Source: CAYVMN01 sp964452575
GTDB taxonomy: Bacteria; Desulfobacterota; DSM-4660; Desulfatiglandales; Desulfatiglandaceae
Reading direction: 5' to 3'
Assembly (NCBI GenBank): GCA_964452575.1
Contig: CAYVMN010000026.1
Span: forward strand, 1 to 28,070
Length of the DNA: 28,070 bases
The notes under the pieces: generated by a model
Databases searched by the model: none
The model's input: the letters and a program-made list of their open reading frames with translations, nothing else
Told to the model about the DNA's origin: nothing
Program-made: the position numbers and the translations under genes
Shown: positions 7,463 to 14,571 of the stretch, piece by piece
Numbering within the stretch: the stretch's first letter is position 1
Layout of the letters: the number at the start of each line of letters is the position of its first letter

Positions 7463-7951
7463 ATGGACGAAGGGCTAATGGACAAGGCAGCTGAAGGGAA
7501 GAGACAGTGGGATTTTGAAACCCTCTTCTTTGTGGGCACCCGTCTATTCCTCGGGATTGTCTTTGTTGCCGCAAGCGTGCACAAGATCGTGCATCCGAAG
7601 GCGTTTGCAGAGATAATCTACAATTACCAGATTCTTCCAGGTTCTCTCATCAATCTGACCGCAATCATCCTCCCCTGGCTCGAATTGTCGCTGGGCCTGT
7701 GCCTGCTGCTGGGCATATGGTTGCCCGGTGCCGCGCTCTTGGGCACCTTTCTCCTGATTGTCTTTCAGGGGTCACTGATCTTTAATCTGGTCCGGGGGCT
7801 GAATATATATTGCGGCTGTTTCAATATAACAAGCGACCTCTCTTCGGATACCTCAATGGCATGGTACGTCTTCAGGGATGGCATATTTCTGTTATTGGCA
7901 CTTATTGTTTGCTTTTATGTTTTCTTCAAGAACCCCCGGGGACGATCATAG
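7463..7951 (+). CDS. MauE/DoxX-like four-helix membrane protein
   Basis: About 162 residues with four hydrophobic helices (about 23-40, 62-90, 95-115 and 132-152 from this start). It shows the DoxX/MauE pattern: FVAASVHKIVHPKAFAEII after helix 1, LPWLELSLGLCLLLG in the middle and a Cys-x-Cys in IYCGCFN. MauE relatives act in thiol-disulfide handling or maturation of periplasmic proteins and DoxX relatives in thiosulfate/quinone chemistry; the exact role here is unknown. Start choice is uncertain: ATG at 7463 follows the rhodanese stop by five bases, ATG at 7478 has GAAGGG upstream, and an ATG at 7418 would overlap the rhodanese gene by 40 bases. The stop lies within the loop of the terminator hairpin. 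It is the last gene of the plus-strand run that starts at ferredoxin-2. Confidence 0.78.
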   Translation: MDEGLMDKAAEGKRQWDFETLFFVGTRLFLGIVFVAASVHKIVHPKAFAEIIYNYQILPGSLINLTAIILPWLELSLGLCLLLGIWLPGAALLGTFLLIVFQGSLIFNLVRGLNIYCGCFNITSDLSSDTSMAWYVFRDGIFLLLALIVCFYVFFKNPRGRS

Positions 7952-7977
7952 GATTCCCCGGGGGTTCGCTTATTTTT
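7930..7977 (+). terminator. Strong intrinsic terminator after the MauE-like gene
   Basis: GAACCCCCGGGGA (7930-7942) pairs perfectly with TCCCCGGGGGTTC (7955-7967), a 13-bp GC-rich stem with a 12-base loop, followed by GCTTATTTTT. It overlaps the end of the MauE-like gene, whose stop codon lies in the loop. The secreted rhodanese converges here from the minus strand; the stem could also block that transcript, although no T-run is present in that direction. Confidence 0.88.
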
Positions 7978-7984
7978 CCGAGTT

Positions 7985-8539
7985 TTATTTAAAAGAATTC
8001 CAAAATCTTATTTTGTAGGATTTTTCCTCCTTGGATGGGTGCTGTCTATATTCTTGGATTTGGAATTTGCCCGTGCAGGCATTGACAAAAGGATACCCGG
8101 CCTTGGCCCAACCAACTACCCCTTCATCATACAGCCAGACATTCTTATACCCGATCTTATACAAGAAACCTGTCACGTATCTTGCCCTGTGATGGGTGCG
8201 GCACCAGATGTAAATTTCGGCATTCGCGTCCGGAATCTTCTTGGGGAGCACGTACCAGTGCCCCGCCTGGATGTGGCTTGTTCCCTCGATATGAAAGGCT
8301 GTAAATTCTGTGTCAGTTCTGACATCAATCAAATAGGCGTTCCGTTTTTTTGCCAGTACTTCCTGCCAGACCTGATGAAACTGCTGGGCCTTGATGATAT
8401 GATCTTTGGGAACCAGATTGGCCATCTCCTGATTGAATTTCTTTTCAGTGACTACAAGAGGATTGTCAGCGGGCAGCGCAAATCCAGCCGTGCCCATCAC
8501 AAATACAAGAACTAGTGACAATAGAAATAATCTTTTCAT
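7985..8539 (-). CDS. Secreted (periplasmic) rhodanese-domain protein
   Basis: 184 residues with a typical signal peptide: MKRLF, a hydrophobic core to about residue 20 and a likely cleavage near ALPA-D. The mature part holds a single rhodanese domain: YLIDVRTDTEF, FHIEGTSHIQAG, active-site Cys113 in IWCRTHHRARY and the closing VVGWAKAGYPF. The loop CRTHHRA is basic and His-rich, a variant often seen in deltaproteobacterial exported rhodaneses. The ATG at 8539 has AGGAGG seven bases upstream. It is a single gene convergent with the membrane rhodanese operon and could meet the same sulfur compounds in the periplasm. The sequence does not show whether it acts on thiosulfate, polysulfide or arsenate. 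Confidence 0.88.
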   Translation of the reverse strand: MKRLFLLSLVLVFVMGTAGFALPADNPLVVTEKKFNQEMANLVPKDHIIKAQQFHQVWQEVLAKKRNAYLIDVRTDTEFTAFHIEGTSHIQAGHWYVLPKKIPDANAEIYIWCRTHHRARYVTGFLYKIGYKNVWLYDEGVVGWAKAGYPFVNACTGKFQIQEYRQHPSKEEKSYKIRFWNSFK

Positions 8540-8574
8540 GTTTGTTACCTCCTAATGCCTAATTGTGAAAGGAT

Positions 8575-8601
8575 ATTCTAACACCTGAAAACACCTGTTA
8601 A
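8575..8601 (-). promoter_or_regulatory. Possible promoter with phased direct repeat, secreted rhodanese
   Basis: Read on the minus strand, TTAACA (8601-8596) and TAGAAT (8580-8575) resemble -35 and -10 boxes, though the 15-base spacer is short. Two copies of CAGGTGT lie exactly ten bases apart (8597-8591 and 8587-8581), overlapping the spacer, so a bound regulator would sit on one face of the helix. The evidence is pattern only. Confidence 0.35.
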
Positions 8602-8740
8602 GTCTTTTCACCTCCTTTCTGCTAGCCATTCCATATCATTAGGGCACTGGGCCAACTTCAGAATTGAATGGCCACCTCCCTAAACGTTGTAAAGACCCCT
8701 TTTACCAAATCGCGCCAGAAATGAATATGGGAACATGTGC

Positions 8741-9682
8741 CTAATTTTTCTGTTCCTTGAAGACGCTGCAAGCTCGGCTCACGAAGGATTCCTTGTAATA
8801 GGTCTCTGCTAGATATGAACTTCGCACAAAAGGGCCAGAGGCAACGCTCCTAAAACCCATTTGAAGCGCAGTTTCCCTGTATTTCTCAAAGGTCGCAGGG
8901 GGTATATATTCGACGACCAGGTGATGAGATCGTGAGGGGCTTAAATACTGCCCGAGTGTGAGTGCATCGCATTCAACGCTTCGCAGATCAAACATCACCT
9001 GTTCCACCTCTTCCCTTGTTTCGCCGAGCCCAACCATGAAGCCCGATTTGGTGATCAGTCTCCCGTCCATTTCTTTAACGCTCTTGAGCAACAGAAGAGA
9101 CCGCTCATAATCGGCCTGGGGTCGAACCTCGGGGTACAGACGGGGTACGGTCTCAATGTTGTGGTTGATGACCTCCGGCGAGGCACGAACCAGGTCACTC
9201 AGTGCAGTCATAGACCCTTGAAAATCAGGAATCAAGACCTCAATCCCAACTCCATTGCATCTTTCTCTGATCGCCTGAATCACCTTGATAAAGTGGTTCG
9301 CCCCGCCATCCGGCAGATCGTCTCTTGTGACGGATGTGATAACGACGAAGTGGAGACCCAGGGCTAGAACCTCCTGGGCGACCCTTTCTGGCTCATCATG
9401 ATCCAGCGGTGACGGACTTCCAGAGGCCACGGCACAAAAGCTACAATTCCGGGTGCAGACATTGCCCATGATGAGGAAGGTTGCCACCCCTCTGGAAAAG
9501 CATTCTCCACGGTTGGGGCAGCACGCCTCCTGACAGATGGTATGGAGGCGGTTTGCCCTCAAATCGTGTTCCATTTGACTGACTTGATGGGTTAAGGAAA
9601 GTCTTTTCTTCAGCCAGGCGGGTTTGAGAGAGGCCCTATCCTTGCGTCCTCTTGAAATGCGTTGAGGGGTTACATCTACCAC
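8741..9682 (-). CDS. lipA: Lipoyl synthase (radical SAM)
   Basis: 313 residues, the usual LipA length. The auxiliary-cluster motif CQEACCPNRGEC (Cys50, 55, 61), the radical-SAM motif CTRNCSFC (Cys76, 80, 83) and the C-terminal RSSY that binds the auxiliary cluster are all present, with TSVTRDDLPDGGA and MVGLGETREE. LipA inserts two sulfur atoms into octanoyl groups on lipoyl domains. The GTG at 9682, 13 bases after the upstream stop, is chosen because the family begins about here (KPAWLKKRL); a longer frame to 9799 would run over the end of the preceding gene. The ribosome site is weak (GGGA). It is the last gene of the nine-gene operon that also encodes a lipoyl-bearing E2-E3 fusion, so it probably serves that protein. 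No lipB or lplA ligase is in the window. Confidence 0.95.
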   Translation of the reverse strand: MVDVTPQRISRGRKDRASLKPAWLKKRLSLTHQVSQMEHDLRANRLHTICQEACCPNRGECFSRGVATFLIMGNVCTRNCSFCAVASGSPSPLDHDEPERVAQEVLALGLHFVVITSVTRDDLPDGGANHFIKVIQAIRERCNGVGIEVLIPDFQGSMTALSDLVRASPEVINHNIETVPRLYPEVRPQADYERSLLLLKSVKEMDGRLITKSGFMVGLGETREEVEQVMFDLRSVECDALTLGQYLSPSRSHHLVVEYIPPATFEKYRETALQMGFRSVASGPFVRSSYLAETYYKESFVSRACSVFKEQKN

Positions 9683-9695
9683 GATCAGTCCCAGT

Positions 9696-10442
9696 CTAGG
9701 AGGATTTCGACTTCTTAAATCCCAGGCGACGAAAGCATTCATTGGGAACCAGGTCAGGCCGTCTGTAAAAATGCCAGTAACAGGGCTCCGATGCATCATC
9801 AGAGTAACCCGTTACCCACAGAGGATAGCCCCCCCACTCAATAGGGAGTATTTCATTGATGGCGCAATGGATGCAGTAGTAAGGCACATTTGTTCTTCCC
9901 CAGCTCCACGGATAGGCCTTTTTGGTGGTACCGAAGTTATAAGGAGGGCCGAGCCTCGAGGGAGTCCCGTCAACAGGGTCACCCCTACGCATTCTCCCTC
10001 CGCTTCCGCAGGGGTCCATTTTTATGCTAATGCGGTCTGGCTCCTCAATGATTTCGATCTCTCCGTCCTGCTTCGGGCCGCACCGATGAGACCGCATGAT
10101 CTCTGCGTTAATGCGGACCCTGTCCTCAACCGACATCTTTGAGAGTCCCTTCCAGGTTCGCCTCATCATCCAGGTCTCCTGGGTGGCCCGGCACAACGCG
10201 TACGCGGCCTCTTCCCCATGTCTTTCAGCGGTCTTTGTAAGCATATCCCATATCCAGTCGCAGAAGAGGTCATGCAGGGCCTTGGCCTCTGGGATCGAAT
10301 AGCGGGCAAGGGCCTTGGCCTCTTCATAACGACCCCCATCGATGGCCTTTACAATCATTTCCTGGGTGGGCATACCAATGTCTGACCAATCATCTTCGCG
10401 GATGAGACGTCGCAACTTCTCCGATTCAACAAGCCTTAACAT
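9696..10442 (-). CDS. Unrecognised Cys/His-rich protein of acyl-CoA operon (248 aa)
   Basis: I do not recognise a named family. The N-terminal 110 residues look helical (ARYSIPEAKALHDLFCDWIW, then TAERHGEEAAYALCRA). The rest is rich in possible metal ligands: HRCG (His119, Cys121), MDPCGSGGRMRRGDP (Cys145), VPYYCIHCAINE (Cys190, His192, Cys193), PCYWHFYRRP (Cys221, His224) and Cys236. The pattern CxHC plus the CGSGG loop suggests a bound metal or cluster, or a catalytic Cys, but this is inference. There is no signal peptide or membrane segment, so it is probably cytoplasmic. AGGAGG lies five bases before the ATG. It sits between the acyl-CoA ligase and lipA with gaps of 18 and 13 bases, so it is firmly part of the operon and may be an unassigned enzyme of the pathway. 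Confidence 0.85.
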   Translation of the reverse strand: MLRLVESEKLRRLIREDDWSDIGMPTQEMIVKAIDGGRYEEAKALARYSIPEAKALHDLFCDWIWDMLTKTAERHGEEAAYALCRATQETWMMRRTWKGLSKMSVEDRVRINAEIMRSHRCGPKQDGEIEIIEEPDRISIKMDPCGSGGRMRRGDPVDGTPSRLGPPYNFGTTKKAYPWSWGRTNVPYYCIHCAINEILPIEWGGYPLWVTGYSDDASEPCYWHFYRRPDLVPNECFRRLGFKKSKSS

Positions 10443-10460
10443 GGCACCTCCTAACAGGTC

Positions 10461-12074
10461 CTATTTCTTGGAGCCGGGGTGGACCCATTCCTTCAATATC
10501 TCGGCCTTGATGATGTTCTTTCGGAGCTTCCCAATGGATGTCTTGGGGAATTCCTCTTTTTGAAAGATCCAGAACTCAGGGACCTTGAACTTGGCCATCC
10601 TTTCCCTGCAAAAGGCCGTGAGTTCCTCTTTGGTAACACTAGCCCCCTCCTTAAACCTGATAATTGCCATGACCGCCTCATCCCTGATAGGGTCTGGCAC
10701 TGCGATGACCACTGGCTCTTCTATGGCAGGATGTTCACTCAAGACCCGCTCCACCTCGGCGGCCGATATGTTTTCAGCGGCCCTTTGAATCACGTCCTTC
10801 TTTCGATCAATGAAATAGACATATCCATCTTCATCCACTCTCCCGTAATCTCCGGAATAAAACCAGCCGTCGATCAGGTCTTTTGCGGTAGCCTCTGGAT
10901 TCTTGTAGTACTCCTTAAATAGGGATATTCCTGGTTCGCCCCTTATGACGATCTCTCCCACCTCACCAACAGGGACCTCATTACGATCATCGTCAACGAT
11001 CTTTACCTCCATACCAAAATTCGGCCAGCCTACCGAACCCCTCCGATGCTCTCCCCATATGGGCATGATGGTGCAAGGGGCGAGAGTCTCGGTCAGCCCA
11101 TACAGATCGATGAGAGTGGTGCCAAATCGCTTCTCAAAGGTATCCCATTCCTCGTCAGAGATCGCAATGGCATACGGGCATCGCCACATACTGTTTTCCG
11201 CATCCAGGGGGTGTTCGGGTTGTGCCAGGATCATCCGCACGGTGGCAGAGACGAGGGAGCAAATCGTACAATCGTAGCTTCGCACCAGAGGCATGAAATT
11301 GCTCGCACTGAATACCTCACAAATGACCATGCTCGCCCCGGCGGTCAGACAGGGAAAGTAGGCTATGCACTGGGCATTGACGTGAAAGAGGGGGAGGACG
11401 GTGATGTAACGGTCATCGGGAGTTACTGCGAAGCTCCTCGCGCAGACCTCGCCAATATACAAGAAATTGGCGTGGGTCAGAATGACCCCTTTCGGCCGCG
11501 CTGTGGTCCCGGAGGTGAAGAGCATTTGGGCCGGGTCTAAGGGATCGATCTCCACAGGTTCCAGTTCCGGGGAACCGCTGGCCAGGATGTCATCCCACGC
11601 ATGGGTCCCGGAGATCTTCCCCTCTGAGCGGTAGATGACGATATCCTTCACCGAGGGGCACTTGGAAAGAATGCTATCAAACATGGGGTAATAGTTTCCA
11701 TCGGTGATAACCATTTTGGCTTCTGAAAAATTTAGCTTGTATTCCAGATCCTCTGCCACGTCGAAGATGATAGATGGGATCATGATGGCGCCGATCTTGG
11801 TGCATGCATGGAGGGAAACAGCGAATCCAACGGAGTTAGGCAAGTGAGTCATCACAAAATCCCCCTTCTTGATTCCGTTACCCATGAGCCAGTTTGCCAC
11901 ACGGTTGACCGTCTCGTCGAACTGACTGTAAGTCAGAATCTCTTCATTTAGGTCCTTGTCGATGAAGATAATGTAGGGTTTATCGCCGTGCTGGCGCACC
12001 TTACGCTCCAGGAGCTTCCTCACGTTCATGTTCCGTCCGATAATGGTCGCGTTTCTCGTGTTCAAGACGTCCAT
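10461..12074 (-). CDS. Acyl-CoA ligase (AMP-forming, CaiC-like)
   Basis: 537 residues, a full-length class I adenylate-forming enzyme. The ATP-binding loop LFTSGTTARPKGVILTH, the adenine motif DLYGLTET, the hinge GWFYSGDYGRVDEDGYVYF and the C-terminal catalytic lysine in KTSIGKLRK are all present. It would activate a carboxylic acid to its CoA thioester using ATP. Overall it resembles crotonobetaine/carnitine-CoA ligase-type enzymes, but the substrate is not evident. One oddity is in the A8 loop: where relatives read RxGGENIS this protein has RAAENISAAEVE, with two Ala in place of Gly. The ATG at 12074 follows GGGGGG by five bases; a GTG at 12080 is possible. It follows the second acyl-CoA dehydrogenase gene by 67 bases in the operon, so it probably feeds the dehydrogenases. 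Confidence 0.92.
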   Translation of the reverse strand: MDVLNTRNATIIGRNMNVRKLLERKVRQHGDKPYIIFIDKDLNEEILTYSQFDETVNRVANWLMGNGIKKGDFVMTHLPNSVGFAVSLHACTKIGAIMIPSIIFDVAEDLEYKLNFSEAKMVITDGNYYPMFDSILSKCPSVKDIVIYRSEGKISGTHAWDDILASGSPELEPVEIDPLDPAQMLFTSGTTARPKGVILTHANFLYIGEVCARSFAVTPDDRYITVLPLFHVNAQCIAYFPCLTAGASMVICEVFSASNFMPLVRSYDCTICSLVSATVRMILAQPEHPLDAENSMWRCPYAIAISDEEWDTFEKRFGTTLIDLYGLTETLAPCTIMPIWGEHRRGSVGWPNFGMEVKIVDDDRNEVPVGEVGEIVIRGEPGISLFKEYYKNPEATAKDLIDGWFYSGDYGRVDEDGYVYFIDRKKDVIQRAAENISAAEVERVLSEHPAIEEPVVIAVPDPIRDEAVMAIIRFKEGASVTKEELTAFCRERMAKFKVPEFWIFQKEEFPKTSIGKLRKNIIKAEILKEWVHPGSKK

Positions 12075-12141
12075 AACCACCCCCCTTAGAAAATGATACC
12101 CCCCAAAATGGTGATCTGAAGCGACCTCACGTTCAAGATCC

Positions 12142-13278
12142 CTAAAGTCCGATTTCTTTGGCCACTATCTCGCGCTGAAAATTGGCATCGCCAAAGGCCA
12201 GTTCAGCCATTTTCGCCCTTCTGGAATAGAGTGTCATATCGTGTTCGATCATGTAACCTGTGCCGCCCAGTATCTGGTGGCCCAGTCCAACGATCCTCTT
12301 ATAGGCCTCGGACGTCCAGGCCTTGGCAACTGCAACCAGTTTGGTGCAGGGGATTTCCTGGCCCAGCATCCAGGCCACCTTATAGGTAATATACCGACTT
12401 CCCTCCAGGGCCATGAGCATGTTGGCACAATGGTGCTGAACGGCCTGAAAACTCCCGATGGGTCTCCCGAATTGCTCCCTTTCCTTGGCATAATCGCTAG
12501 CCATGTCCAAGACCTTCTGGCCACCGCCGAGCATCTCGGCGCACTTGCAAATGGCTGCCCTTTGAAGGGTCCGTTCCAGATGAAAGCCCCCCTTGTCCCT
12601 TTCACCCAGCAGGGCTGCCTTCGGCACAGTCACGTTGTCAAAGGAGACCTCGAATTGCTTATCCCCGGCAAATGTCTCCATGGGCGTGATCCGGAGCCCT
12701 GGATTGCCGGAATCCACAAGGAAAAGGGAGATGCCATCTCTAGATCCCGGCCTCTCTGACGTCCGTGTTGCGCAAATGATCTGGTCCGCCACATGGGCAT
12801 CAGGGACAAACAACTTGGTCCCGTTGATGACAAAATCACTGTCTTTTCCTTGAGCCCCGGCTGCAATCAGGAAGGGATTGTATTTCGTATTCTGGGGTTC
12901 GGCAAGGGCCAATGTCAATACCAGCCCACCGCCTGCCAGTCGCGGCAAAAACTCCCTGAGCTGATCCTCATTTCCGGCCTCCATCAAGGTCAGACCACCA
13001 AGGACGACCGTTGAAAAGAAAGGGCCCGGAAGACAGGCGCGGCCCATTTCGTCCAGCATCACTACCAGATCCATAAAGCCCCCGCCTACCCCCTCGTATT
13101 CCTCGGGGATGATCAGGGCCATCCATCCTAATTCAGCCATCTTTTGCCATAATTGCGGCGTGTAACCTTTATCGTCCGTTTCCATTTCACGGACAAAGGA
13201 ACTCGGGCACTCCGATTCAAGAAAATTGCGAGCTGTCTTTTGAAGGATCTTCTGTTCTTCAGAGAAATTGAAGTCCAT
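12142..13278 (-). CDS. Acyl-CoA dehydrogenase subunit lacking the usual base (ACAD-beta-like)
   Basis: 378 residues with the three-domain acyl-CoA dehydrogenase fold: N-terminal helices, a middle beta domain (LALAEPQ, TKLFVPDAHVADQIIC) and a C-terminal helical domain with the FAD-contact stretch EREQFGRPIGSFQAVQHH and GGTGYMIEHDM. At the position of the MCAD catalytic Glu (YEGTS) it reads AFGDANFQ, and at the alternative isovaleryl-CoA-dehydrogenase position it has no Glu (TLQRAAICK). It therefore seems to lack a catalytic base of its own. Together with its neighbour it looks like one half of a heteromeric enzyme of the ChsE1/ChsE2 type, in which the two subunits share FAD binding and catalysis. 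GGGAGGAG precedes the ATG by six bases. The gap to the upstream partner gene is 47 bases. Confidence 0.9.
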   Translation of the reverse strand: MDFNFSEEQKILQKTARNFLESECPSSFVREMETDDKGYTPQLWQKMAELGWMALIIPEEYEGVGGGFMDLVVMLDEMGRACLPGPFFSTVVLGGLTLMEAGNEDQLREFLPRLAGGGLVLTLALAEPQNTKYNPFLIAAGAQGKDSDFVINGTKLFVPDAHVADQIICATRTSERPGSRDGISLFLVDSGNPGLRITPMETFAGDKQFEVSFDNVTVPKAALLGERDKGGFHLERTLQRAAICKCAEMLGGGQKVLDMASDYAKEREQFGRPIGSFQAVQHHCANMLMALEGSRYITYKVAWMLGQEIPCTKLVAVAKAWTSEAYKRIVGLGHQILGGTGYMIEHDMTLYSRRAKMAELAFGDANFQREIVAKEIGL

Positions 13279-13325
13279 TTTATTCTCCTCCCGTCCAAAA
13301 AAGGTGCAATCAGCTGGATCCTGTT

Positions 13326-14507
13326 TTAATAGGCCCTCGGCAATCCCAGTCCACGCTGGGCAATCACACTCCTTCCCACTTCACTTGTTCCAGCTCCGAT
13401 GGTGGTCATGAACGAATGGAGGTAGTACCAGGCAATCCTGCCCCTTAAAGGCACCCATTTTGAGTCTTCGGTCAGTGGTCCAAAGAGTCCGAGGATCTCC
13501 ATCCCTGTATCAACCAGTCGCTGTTCCATCTCAGAGGTGAATACCTTGGTGACTTCCGGCTCGTAGGTCATCGGGAGGTGGTTGCTTTCAAGCCATCTGG
13601 AGTGATCCGCCAGGACCGCTGCCACCTCGAGTTCAATGGCTGCCTGAGCAAGTTTGTGGCGGATCATTGGGTCCTCAGCCAAAGGCCTCCCCTCATATTC
13701 TGTCTCCTTGGCATAGTGAATGAGGTCTTCCAGGATGGGGACCAATCTGCCCGGTACAAAGACCTGGTTCCTTTCCGATCCCAGGGCCTCCATCATATAG
13801 TAAAACCCCTTGTTCTTTTCCCCGATCATCCTGCTCTTGGGGACCTTGACCTCGTCATAGAAGACCTCGTTTGTCCGTTCACCCGACATGGTCCAAAGGG
13901 GTCTAACGGTTATGCCTGGACTGTCCATGTCCACGATGAATAGGCTGATTCCCTTGTATTTTGGAATATCCGGGCTGATGTCGGTTCTTGCAGCCAGCCA
14001 GTGGTATTCGGAGTAATGGCATTCGGTATTAAAGGTCTTCTGGCCGTTAACGATAAAGTGGTCTCCATGGTCCACAGCCCGCATCTGCATGGAGGCCAGA
14101 TCGGATCCTGCGTTTGGCTCGGTGTAGCCTAGGCAGAATTCTATCTCCCCATTCAGGATCTTGGGCAAAAACTCCTGCTTAATTTCTTCACTCCCACGTC
14201 TCAGGATGGTTGGACCAACCATTGTGTATCCAATGTCGAGTGGCACATGGGCCCCCCACCTCTTTCCAAGTTCGTCCAAAAGGATGAAATCGTAGGTGGG
14301 TGACAGGCCCTGGCCACCGTAATCCTTTGGCCAGCTTAGGCCCAGGAACCCATTGGCTGCAAGCTTGAGGCTGAATTCCCGAGCCTCTGGTCCTACCCCT
14401 TTGTCTTCCCAGTTTTGACGGGCGATGTCCTCGGTCAGCTCTTTGTCTAAGAACTTGCTGAGTCTTTCCCGGAAGCTTTCCTCTTCCTGTGTATATCCAA
14501 AATCCAT
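13326..14507 (-). CDS. Acyl-CoA dehydrogenase catalytic subunit (ACAD-alpha-like)
   Basis: 393 residues, FadE-like. Motifs include LSWPKDYGGQGLSP, the substrate/FAD stretch LGYTEPNAGSDLASMQMRA, FIVNGQKTFNT and the C-terminal TIGAGTSEVGRSVIAQRGLG. The MCAD-type Glu is replaced by Ala (GAGTSE in place of YEGTS), but Glu245 in ALGSERNQVF falls at the isovaleryl-CoA-dehydrogenase catalytic position, close to Glu247 of ChsE2. It probably carries the base for alpha,beta-desaturation of an acyl-CoA and pairs with the next gene's product. The ATG at 14507 has TTGGAGGAAGG upstream. Electrons would leave through an electron-transfer flavoprotein; no etf genes are in the window. The chain length or ring nature of the substrate cannot be read from sequence. 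Confidence 0.92.
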   Translation of the reverse strand: MDFGYTQEEESFRERLSKFLDKELTEDIARQNWEDKGVGPEAREFSLKLAANGFLGLSWPKDYGGQGLSPTYDFILLDELGKRWGAHVPLDIGYTMVGPTILRRGSEEIKQEFLPKILNGEIEFCLGYTEPNAGSDLASMQMRAVDHGDHFIVNGQKTFNTECHYSEYHWLAARTDISPDIPKYKGISLFIVDMDSPGITVRPLWTMSGERTNEVFYDEVKVPKSRMIGEKNKGFYYMMEALGSERNQVFVPGRLVPILEDLIHYAKETEYEGRPLAEDPMIRHKLAQAAIELEVAAVLADHSRWLESNHLPMTYEPEVTKVFTSEMEQRLVDTGMEILGLFGPLTEDSKWVPLRGRIAWYYLHSFMTTIGAGTSEVGRSVIAQRGLGLPRAY

Positions 14508-14571
14508 ATCCCTTCCTCCAACTCTTGGTTAAGCCTCGATTAATTTCATATGCTATGCCCCGTCAGGCCTT

